Source of the DNA: Brachionus plicatilis
Lineage: Eukaryota > Rotifera > Eurotatoria > Ploima > Brachionidae
Assembly: GCA_010279815.1 (NCBI GenBank)
Contig: QEOQ01000092.1
Span: 882,299 to 946,298, forward strand
DNA length: 64,000 bases
Reading direction: 5' to 3'
The notes under the pieces are model-generated. The model saw nothing but the letters and a program-made list of their open reading frames with translations, ran no database searches and was not told where the DNA came from. Positions within the stretch are counted from its first letter, which is position 1, and every line of letters starts with the position of its first letter. Below are positions 48,001-60,000 of the stretch, piece by piece. Both the position numbers and the translations under genes were made by a program.

Positions 48001-51000
48001 ATTTTAATTAAAATGTTTTTTAAATGACATTACAAATCATTAAAAAATATCTTTTTATGATGTAAAAATAATTATTTGTTTTTTTTTACTGATTTTGCTA
48101 ATTATTTTTATAAAAATAAAATGAATTTTTACTAAAATATTTTAAACAATATTAATAAAAATTAATCGCTCTTATTTTCATTTTAATTTCTAAAAAGACT
48201 CTTATTCTTACTTGTTCAAAAAGTGCTTTTGCTGCTTCGTAGTCTTGCAGATCTTCGTAAATATGAGGTTCGCCAAGTTCGAGCGCATTCCGGTAATTTC
48301 CAAACAAGATGGGATCTCTGAAAATATACTCATTAGACGCCTTGAACTCTGATTCTTCATCAATCAATCGTTTCATGGTCTCATTTACTATAAGTTTGTC
48401 TTCAACTTGAATAAGACGATCAGAGATCACCCTCAGTACTTCGTTTCTCCACACTCTCAATAACTGACCAACAGTCTGAAATCTATCCTGGGTCATTAGC
48501 ACCAAACCATTATAAATTCTAGATAAATCTCTCAAATTAAAGATATAATGAAATTTAGATGGAGTTGGCGGTAAATCATTTATTATAGATTTGTACAGGG
48601 CCAATGTTATCTTTGCTATCTTTGGCACAACATTTCGTATCTCTTGACTGAAAGGTCGTGTGTGTCCTTCAAGAATCGAGTTGAATATCTGGAATAGAGA
48701 TTCTTCGCTTGGGAATGTTATATTGTAAACATTAAACAATGATATAAATCGAGGATCAACTTCATTACGACCTCCGCCAGGCTAAAAAAAATTAATTTTA
48801 AATTTGTATTTTTTTTAATTCTTACTATAATCTGAATTTATTCTATTTATTTCCTGTTTTTATTCCTTAAACACTTAAACATTCTTTTAACTTTATTCAT
48901 TTAAAATTATGTAGGAAATTTTTTTTTAAATATTTTTTTTTCACAATCAGGCTAATATAAATAATATTTATCATAAAAAAATGTCTTTTCAACACAACAT
49001 GAATTTTTCTCAGCACAAAAATAAAAATTCAACAAAAAAAAAACACAAAACACTAAAATGCAATTCTGAATTATGAAAATAAGTTGATAATAAGTTGAAA
49101 ATTATTTTTTATTGTATATTCGCCCAATTTAAAAAAAAAAAACATTAAAATTTAAATTTTTTTGTAATTTAAAATCAACTTTTTTTTTTTTAGATGTGAA
49201 TTTAATAAATAAAAAACAAATTGTTAATTTAAAAGAAGATTATCCTTTAGGATATTATTGTTATTTATTAGTTTTAAAAGAATGGTTTAAAAAAAGGTAA
49301 ATTTTCATTAAATAAAGTTTTTAAAATTAAAAAAAAATCTTTTAATTAGACTCAAAAAATAATTTCGTGTTAAGTGAAATTTTTCCAATGAAATTTATTT
49401 TCGAACACAATATTTTTTGAGAAAATAATTTTTTGTGCTGATAAGAAAACATTTTTTGGTCCTCTTTTTTTTTTGCTAATAATCTGGATGATTATTAACC
49501 AAATATTTTAAGAAATTTTTAATTTATTTTAAAAGGATATGGGGCAATATTGGATGAAAATATAAAATATGCCTCAGAAATTTTTTTAAAATATATTCTT
49601 ATAAATTTGTATTTGCTGATTTAGAATTTATGTAAATTAGATCATTTGACTTTTTCATGCTTCAGTCAAAGATTTGGCACATTTTAGCTGGGATTTAGCA
49701 CATTTTAGCATTTTATTTTTAGTTCTATAAAAGTGATATAGATACTTTATTTTCATAAAATTTATGAAATTTTTTATTTTTTTTTAATAAAAATATAAAA
49801 AAAATTACGTTATTAAAATTTTAATTAAATGAAGAAATTTTGATTGTATCTAAAGGAATAAAGCAGTCTATGGAATTTTAATATGCTGTTAAGGGACAAA
49901 AAATAGCTATAAAAAAGTATCTTTGTAAATTTTTGAGTTGGGGATTTTTTAGTCCAGAGACTCTTAAAGACAAACATCCTTTATTTTGTTTAATTTAGTT
50001 TAATTTGATTAAACTATAAAATATTAATTTAATTTTCGAATTCCTCAAAGAAATTTGTTCAAAAAAACTTTTTTCCATATCACTTTTATAGAACTAAAAA
50101 GAAATATTCCCAGCTAAAATGTGCTAAAACTTTGACTTATTATAAAGCATGAAAAAGTCAAGTAAATTTAACTTATTTACATAAATTTTAAATCAGCACT
50201 TGAGATGTTATTAGACTAATTTTTATCCGGATAAATTAGATCCGAATGATTTTTTTCTTTAAACCAAAAATTCGAATTTTAAAATATCTGAATTGGTAAT
50301 GTGAACTTTTTTTTTTAAAGTTTATTATTCAAATAAAATACAAACCAAATTTTTAAATTCAAAATTTTCCTAATTTAAAAAATAAAATCAACTAAGAAAT
50401 GAAGTCAAATGCCCAATTTGGTTAAAACTTTACTAAGTCAACTCTCGTTAATCCGGTCTTCGATATTTCGGAAAATTCGGTAATTCGGAGGAAATCTACC
50501 GAAAAAAACATGTTTTATGTATAATACAAGGAATTTTTTCTTTAATTCGGCTTAGTCAAATTCTCTTATCCGGACCATTTTTTTTTCAAAGAACTGAAAA
50601 AAAATGCAATTTAGTTAAAAAAAATTTGCAAGTTGATTTTTTTTAATTATATTTTTTTTTAATTTTTTTTAATTATTTAATTAATAAAAAAAAAAAAAAA
50701 ATTAAATACAATTTTTCCATTAATTAGAATTAGGCTTGTTTATTTTTAATCAATAAATTTATTTTTGTTTATGTTTTTTCTTCAATCCGGAACTTTAAGT
50801 TGAAATTCCTATCTTCCGAGATAACGATATCTCGGATATTCTCTAATTCCGACAAAATTTAAGAAAATAAGCTTGGCCGGATTTACGAGAGTTGACCGTA
50901 AATGTACAAACAAAATATTTTAAAATTTGAATAAATGCTTTCTTATTTGTTTAAATTAAATACCTATTTTGGAATGCAATTTCAAAGATAGTAAATACAA

Positions 51001-54000
51001 AATAAAGTGATAAATGTGCTGATTCAGCACATTCATATTTATAAGAATATATTTTAAAAAAATTTCTGATGCATATTTCATATTTTCAACCAATATTGCC
51101 CCATATCTATTCAAGATAATAGCTTTAATTGTACCTTGTATCCTTTTATTCAAATATAAATCCAGATTTTTAAAAGTAATTCAGATTATTAAAATGGACT
51201 GTATTTAGATGAGAACAAAAAGCTTACTTTTCCCATAGAAGCAAAGTAAAGTATGTCCTTGAACAACTTCCAATTCATGTCCTTTCCTCTGTCATACATT
51301 CCACCTCTTTCCAGCAAAAGCTTGAGCAACGCTATAGGCTGTTGAGTTCCATATTCGTCAACTCTGGGCATGTTCATGTCATCTATGAAAACGACCAATT
51401 TTTTGCCAGGCGTTGGACCATACGAATCCTTGGTTCTTTTTTCTACACTAGCCTCCAAAGTTCTCTGCACATCCATTGAAGTGGTTCTTGACGAAAAGTT
51501 AACATTGAGCACAACATTTATGTCCGAGTTCAGCTTTCTCAAAAAGTTGAGTGTGGTGGCAGTTTTTGACGTGCCGGACTCACCGACCAGCAAAGTCGGC
51601 CGCTTAATCTGATACATCAAATTGAGAATCCATTCAGTTCGAACCGTGTCCACAGTGGGCACCAGTATTTCATTGTACCTTTTGGCAGGGTCGTGGACAT
51701 ACGCCGGCACCAGCAATTTCCACGGCTTCCACACTTGAGCTTCCACGTCAAAAAAGTACTCGAACAAACTGGCGTACATGCTCGGCAATTCGCCTGGCTT
51801 GGCAAACACATTCTCCTTGTCTTCAACATTCTGCATTGTTGACCAATACTTTAATTGATGGTCGAATTTTACGCGGCCATCTTCGACCAAACAAGCGCCC
51901 AGAGACCAATACATGGCCTCGACAAAAATGCACTCCAATATCATGTCATCTAATTGCTCTTTGCTGTTCTCAAACGGAAGTAATAAACTGTCCAGCATCA
52001 ATGCCAGTTGTGTGATCATGTTCAGTCCAGTATAAGGTATGATGGTTCTTAGTTTTTCACCTTGTTTTCCATCTACAATTCCCTCTATGATCATGTCAAT
52101 TAGCAGAGGCACATATTTGTCAAAAAGTCGCTTCAAGCATTCGACTTCTTCTTTTTTTTCGTGCTTACTGCACCACTTTTCCCAGAAAGGCCTGTAGCCG
52201 AGATTTTTGGGGTCCACATAGACCATACCACAACGAGAAACAGTTGCCGGCGAAGCATACTGAAGATCGCCAACTTCGAACAACATAGCGCAATGGGACT
52301 GCAGGCGAATACGCTCACTGTTGGCCAAGGTGAGTAGTTTGTTGTCGTCCATGACTGAGTTCATGTTTTCGATCCACAGGGCGTCCACATCGCCATCATA
52401 CAAAATGTACCTTTTTTCTTTTTTGTCAGTTGGTTTGTTTATCTCGCGGAAAATGTTGGACAAGAGGCCGTCAGTCCAGTCTCTGGTATTGGGGTCCAGA
52501 ATGCCGTAGAGCTCGATTACCGAGCAGGCCTTGGGATTTAGAGTGAACAGTTTGGTGTGCATGCCGAGTTTTGTTTGAGCCTGGCAAAGTGCGTTGATCA
52601 CTGTGGTCTTGCCTCCGCCAGTCGGACCAACTATCATGGTTGAGTGGCGAGTCATCATTGTCTCGTACATCTGGACCACTTTGTCCACTTGGACAGGCAA
52701 CACTACCAGATTATTAGAGGCAAGGACTTCTTCGACTGCGTCATTGAATTGAGGGTAGCGGACTCGCGGGCAGTCTAGGCCCGGGAACAAGTCACTGATT
52801 AGACCGAGGAAAAGAGGTACGTCCTCGAACACAAACTTGGGCAAGTTCATGTCTCTCAGAGCTCTCATTAGTACAACATCCTTTTATAATAAATAAATAA
52901 TTTTTTCTTCCATTTTTTTATTTATTTTAATTTACTTCTGGTAAGTCGGCAGCGCCTCTTTTAAGCTCACCAGCCATGACTAAAACTGATTTTAAAGCTC
53001 TAAGGCCAAAATCGTAGTGGTACTGTTTGGACAATTGTTCACGAGCTAGCTTGTACAGGACTGTCATTTTTTTGGCCAGCACTTTTGCCAGCGAAAAACC
53101 CTCGGAAAATAACATAATCTCACAAATTTGTTGTAAATCAGGCACGATTACGACCACTGGTCTGAATAGGGCTTTGACCGAGTCTGGCAATTCGGTACGA
53201 CCTGCATAGCCTGGGTTCATTGTAATGAAAACACCGACTCTCAAATCCAGTGAAATTTCAACTCCTTCAAACTAAATAAAATTTTTTAACTCCATAAGAC
53301 TTTTATTATTAAATTTTAAATTTAAAAAAAATAAAATAAAAGATAGAATATATTTTTTCAATTTAATTTTAACTTAAAAAGATGTCTGCTAAAATTTTTT
53401 ACATCGTTTAGCGTTTTTGTTTTCGGAGTCTATTTTTTTTTCAGTAAAATAAAATTAGAGAAAAAATTTTGGTACAAATATTACCTGTTTCTATCTACAG
53501 TGCTTTTATTTTTCATTGTTCAGAACAATTTGGGTAATTTTACGTAAAATAACGTAAAATTTCATCAATATCCACGGTAAATTCGATTTCAGTCAAATAA
53601 TGGTCATTTTTTGCTTTTTTTTTTTGATTTTTAATAAATTTTTATTATTTTTATAAAAATTTATTAAAAATTAAAATTTAAGATGTGAATTTTTTTACTA
53701 TTTCTTATCATTTCTTACTAAAACTTAAATTTTTGCAGAAAATAACCAAAATTTACAGCAAATAATGTTATAAATTAAAAGATTTTGTAAGAAATAATTG
53801 AAAAAGTTTTTTGTTAAAATAATAAATATAATAAAGATTTATTAAAAATTTTAAAAAAGAGCAAAAAATGACAATTTTTTTGCCCGAAATCGAATTTACC
53901 GTGTTCTACAGGTATTGATGTAATTTTACGTAATCTTACATTAGATTTTTTGTGTAGGAAAGTGTAAGATTACGTAAAATTACACAAATTGTTGTAAGAA

Positions 54001-57000
54001 CCATGTAAAATAAAAGCACTGTATCTCTTTATTTTTCTACATACTTATTAATGGCTTTTGAAAATTTTATACCGCATGAAAATCGAAAAGTTCAGTCAAA
54101 TTTAATAAAATTGATCATCAATTTAAAAATTTTCAAAATCATAGGATATTTAAATAAATTTGCTTAAGTAAAGATTATTTAAATTTTTTTGTCATCGCCG
54201 AATCTGGCATAATTTTTGAAATTAATAATAATAACAGTAATTTTTTAACTCATTTTACTTGAAAAAAAGCCTTTTTAAATTTTTTTTGAATATTTATTTT
54301 TAAAAGAGTAGAAGTTATCTGAAATTCTTAAAATAGATGCATAATTAAAGTTGTTGGACTTGGTCAATTGATAAGTTAAAAGTAAGCCACCGAGTTGGAA
54401 ATTGGTCGATTTTAATTAAATAATTGTCTTTTATCAATTAAAAAAATTTTCCATTTTTTTTATAAATTGATGGGTTAATTGATAGTTGAAGTCTTCTTTA
54501 TGGCGTTTCCTTTATTTATCACTAATTTTACTTCATCTGTATAAATTTACTAATAACTTTTTAGAATAAAAACGATTTTATTAAGATAAAAATACTTTTT
54601 AAATTTTAAAAACTTTTTCAATAAAAAAAAACTTTATCAATGTAAAAATAATTTTTTTTTATTCGAAAAAAATATTTTATATAACTTTTAAGCTTCAAAT
54701 AATAGCGCATTTTTCTTTCTTTTTGGTATTTATTTTTATCAATAAAATGCTCGCGTCCATCATAAAATTATTAAATCATAAAATTTGGTGTAAAAATATT
54801 AAAATTTTAGAAATAATTGTAGGATCAAAAAAGGCGTTTATAAATTAAAAGTTATTTTAAATTCATAAAGCATTTTTATAAAGTAAATTAATTTTAATTT
54901 TAGCTAACTTTTAGTAATTTAAGTTACTAAACCAATTTCTAGTCCTCTTTTATACAAAATTCATTTAATTTAACTAAAAATATGCTTTTTTTAATATTAA
55001 ATATATAAATTAAATTAAAAGAAAATTTTTTTAATAATAAACATAAGTATATTAAAATCAATAAATGTTTTAACAAAAAAGATGTAATTTTTTATAAATT
55101 TGAGGGATCGCAAAACTTCAATTCCGATTAACTTTCTTATTTTTATTAAAAAGAAAAATTCCAAAAACACCTAGAGGAAAACCAAAATTTAATGATCTAG
55201 ATTAAAAATAATTAAAAAAAAAATTTTTTTTTTCAACAAACTATTATTAATTGACATTATTTTTTAAATGAATCAGCGAATTTTAATCTAAAATTTCGAT
55301 TCGGCTAATTATTGAAAAATAATTTCTATCTTTATTTATTCTCTCAAACTAAAAGAAAAGCCAACTTTTTTTCAATTATTGACAATTTAAAAAATTCAAA
55401 TACTCAAAAAATAAAATTAATTTAATAATTACCATAAATCGCTTTAGTTTGCCAATTAGTGCTTGCTGAATTGTTTTAAGCTGCGATGAAATGACTGATA
55501 GAACAGATGCATCGATACGATTAAACTCGTCAAAACAACCCCAGGCGCCACTTTGACATAGACCATTCAAATTTTTACCAATAGCCTTGAAGTCCATACC
55601 TTCACCACAATTGGTGACAACACACAAAAGACCCATAGCCTTGGCCAAATCTTTTACTGTCTCTGTTTTTCCGGTACCAGCCGGACCGGCAGGAGCACCT
55701 CCCAGATACATTGATAAACCTTGTGTGATTGTCAAATAGATACGGTCAGTGAGGGGAGTAATGACCAGTCTTCCATTCAGACCCATGTACTCGTAGCCAT
55801 ATCCGAACTCACCAGTACATTGTCTAATCATTAGCTCATCTGGCTCACGGACCCAATAGAATCTCAACTGGCTTTCCCATTCGAACTCACGCTCATCCAA
55901 AATACTGTCGCGGACAAATCCGTCAATAATGTCTCTGGCATGCACATCAATAATCAAGACCGAGTTTAGCTTTTTACGGTCATTTTTAGAGATCGACGAA
56001 GATCTTACTTCAACAACCACCTCTTCCAGCTGACCATGCAATTGTTTGGAGTAATTTTTCATTGCCATTTTGTTTCCTTTTTTGACTTTTTTGAACACAT
56101 CCTCAACTTCCCAAGTCCACCAAACCTGATTAGTTGCCAATATTATCATGCCTTGGTAGTCATACATCCATTGGATTCGACTCTTTTGATGTCGGTAGTA
56201 GTAGATGGCCTCTTTGGTGATCAATCTGTTTGTTCTTCTCATTTCCTCAAGAACTTTGGTCATCCAGTCTTCGACTCGGCCCTCGGTAACTACATGCTGT
56301 CTGAATTCCATTACCTCGTTCTCAGCCGAGATCATCGCTTGGGCTGTTGTTACATTATCAGCGCCCTTGACAAGTCTCAGACTAGAAATGTTGTCGTACA
56401 TTTTTATCATGTGTTCTTGGACGCATGATGGATCACTGCTGCCCAGTATGCTGAGCAATTCGTCATCGGATATGAAAAAAAATCTCGGAAAAGCATTACG
56501 CTTCGAGTCCAAGTAGTCATTTAAGCTTTTTTGGCACTTTTCTAAGCCGGTACTTATTGTTTGTAAGTCTTGCAAACGATTTGATGCGTGGCAAGCTTTC
56601 TTAATATTTGGTTCTCGTTGAGTTTCTGTCATTATCTGTTACAAAAAAGGTTAATTATTCAATTGGATTTAATGAAGAAATAAAATTTTAATTAAAATTA
56701 ATTCAAATTTTAATAAGGGTTTATTTTAAAATGCCGGTGAACTTTCAATTCATAGAATTTTTTTAAAGAGATAAAATAGAGAAAAAAAAATCATTATTAA
56801 AAGAATATTTGAATTTTCCTTAAATTTACAAAAAACGAAAATTTAATTGAAAAAATTTTATTTCATGAGTTATTCAAAAGTACAAAAATTTTAAAATATT
56901 TTCTAAAAAAAATTTTTATATTTTTTCTATTTAAGTTTGTTACATTATTTCTATCAAAATTTATTCTATGAGGTTTTCTTTAATTTTATCAATTTTCTAT

Positions 57001-60000
57001 GAATTGATACATCACCAAAATGTCACTAAAAAAATTAAATTGTTTACATAGATGAATTTATTTGTCTTAAAGAATATGTGTCATTAAAAAATTTCAAAGT
57101 AGCTCAATAAAATATTAACTATTGCATAAAATTCCTAACAGAATGATAGCACCTTGTTTTTTTTTTGAAGGATTTTCAAAATCTACGGAGTTATTTTCTG
57201 TTAATTCAGCATCATCACGATATTGATTTAGTCGCAATGGATTTCTCTTTGAAAAAAATGAAGAACTAGACTGAGAATTTGAATCAAAATCGTAACTTTG
57301 TATTGCTTGCAGTGGGTTCATCATATTTTTTAAGATTTTGTTTTCAAAAAAAACTTATTTTATAGTAAATTTAAATATTTTTGAATATGATCATATGAAT
57401 AGTTTAATATGACAATCAATTAGATAAATGATAATTAATAAACTTTAATCACTAAAAATATATTATTAAGACAAGTTATATTTTTCTAGGATTCTTAATA
57501 TACTCTATTTTTAAGACGCATTAAAAATTTATGTGAAAATTAATTTTTTAAAGGTTTTAATTTAAAATTTAATTAAATGTATTTAATATTTTTTTTTGCT
57601 GTGTTCCTTTTCACACATTATTTGACATTAGTGAAAAAAATGCTATTAAATTACATTATTAATTTATTAAAATTTTTCATAATTTGTAAATTTCCATTTA
57701 GAAAGAATAAAAGGAAAAGTGGTAAGAATAAAGGATATGAGTAGAAGTAATTTGTTAAAGGGAGTATTAAAAATGTTATGAATTTTAATTTCAGATAACT
57801 TAAATTTTCAGAAATTAATTGAAAGCTTACAAATTTAAGTCTGAAATCAAATTTAAAGGATCAAACTGATCGATTAAATTTTAAATTATTTTATAAATTT
57901 TTCTACTTTATTTCTAAAATAATTCAAAGATAAAAAAAACTGATTTTCTTTAAATTTAATCTTAAACTTCAACTTATCTTAAAAGTCTTTACAATATTTG
58001 AAAAATATCGATAAAATTGAAAAGGTCCGATGAATAAAAAAGCAAAATCTATATGCTGAATTAAATGGATGCTTTTTTAAGCAGTTGACTTTTAATTTTT
58101 ATTTCTGTATATTTAGTAAATATAATTAGACAAATTTACTGAAAATAAATAAAAAATTAGCCATCAATAGCTTCGGATTTATTTTTTTGACAAAAAAATG
58201 CACAGTGTCTGTAACAATTTATCAGTAAATAAGCCTTAATTTTAATTAGCAATTGTTGATAGTGTGGAATAAAATTTGAATTTGAAAAAGATCTTCTTTT
58301 TAATTTTGTAACCTAAAAAATTAATTTTTTTTCACTTTATTATCTGATAGGAAAATGGACTCTCAATTAAGAATCTATAAATTAAAATGAAAATTTTAAT
58401 CAAAAAGTTGTAAAATGAATGGATTTTGCTAAGTGTTATTAAAAACCAAGTAAATATTTAGATTAAACAATTTTTTTTCTGACCACAAAGCAAACTATGC
58501 AAAATGTTCTAGTAAACAAAATTAGAAATTAAAAAATCTACAAATTGAATTTTTGCTCTAAACTTTATATTTCCTAAGCAGATTCACGTTTTTTTATTGT
58601 GAAGAACCAGGTTATCAAATAAATCTCTTTGAAAATAAAATTTGAAAAGTTGAAAACTACAAGATAAAAATTTAAATAATTTAAAAACTCTTCATTATTT
58701 TTTAAATTTTTTTTCCTATTCGCTTAATTACACCCAAGGTCTAAATACGAAAAAGTTTCAAAAAAGTTTTACTGAATAAGAAAAATCTAAAAGTAAAATT
58801 TAAGGCAAATTAAAGTTTAAGATCAAAACCAAAAGATCAAAATATAAATTGTAATATTTTTTTTTAATAAATAAATTTAGAAAATAAATTTTTTCAATAG
58901 ATATTTTCACATTTAAAATTTTAAAATGTCTCTTAATAGATTTTAATATTTTAATTGATTTCAATCAAAATTTACCTAAAAAGACATAAAAATATTTTAA
59001 AATTTATAATTTATTTAAGTTTGAATGAATGGATATAAAAGTTATAAATTTGAATTTATAAATTAACTCAACCTGAATTATTCAAATTATTGTCTGTTAT
59101 TGCTAAATAAATTAGAAGTCAATCATTTTTATACTTAATTGTTAATGAACCATTATTAGACATAACATGTCTAGTAATGTTTAAAATTTATTTCTTAAAA
59201 ATTATCAAAATCATTAGATTAATTAAATTTTAAAATATTAAATGATCGTTTTGACCTTAAAATTTGATCCGAAACTTCAATTTGCCAAATTTAAAAGTAA
59301 ATTTTAAAATTTACTTTTATTTGTTTCATTAGATAATTTTAATTTTTTTAATGACATTAAAAATTTTATTTCCTACTTTATGGCACAAAAAAAATTTTAA
59401 CTCACCTTTTTGAATAGTTTATCAATGACATCGAACTTTTTGGCTTCCTCGGGCAACTGAGACCTGATATCACCGCCAACAAAAATACCCTCCAAATACA
59501 TCCATTTCCGCTGAACCACAATCCAAATGTCAATTACTTCAGATATAAGTGACAAGCTCTTTTCCCAACTTTGTACAGTGTTCAAAAAAGGTCCGATGTA
59601 CCTTGAAGCAGACATGCCTTGTAAACTCATTATGTTATCATCCAATGTTTGCATTATTTCATCAACAGCTCCGATTACAAAGCCTCTTTCCTGGGTGCCC
59701 TTAACATACTTGATCACATCAAACTTGAGCTTGTCCCATGTTTCCAGCACTTCTTTGACACCCTTTTCGATTTGTAACTCTTTGCTTGCTGATGTGACAA
59801 TATTCTGAATGTTCTCATTGAATCTGTGCAGTTCCATAGCGAACAAATTTGCCAAAGTGAAAGTTTCCGGATTCATGTCGAACTCAATTCCGGTTTCTTT
59901 CATCAATTGTTTCCAATGTCTTTCTCTTAAGGCCTCATGCTTCAAGTCTGTCATAAGTGGCAGGGCTTCTTTGAATGATTTCATTTTAGCCTCAAGAGTT

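Larger units (their letters stand above)
45832..48211. other. DNAH10 intron between exons 6 and 7
   Basis: 2.4 kb holding a hAT MITE, two further inverted-repeat elements, a LINE relic and a short palindromic repeat, all listed. No host exon was seen. Confidence 0.6.
48782..51227. other. DNAH10 intron between exons 5 and 6
   Basis: 2.4 kb, largely the nested inverted-repeat elements at 49536-51107 plus the exon-like plus-strand piece at 49194-49296. 48782-49190 is plain A/T. Confidence 0.6.
56636..59405. other. DNAH10 intron between exons 2 and 3
   Basis: 2.8 kb containing the minus ORF 57115-57324 and the hAT MITE 58804-59286. The remainder (57325-58790) is A/T sequence with nothing supportable. 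Confidence 0.5.
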
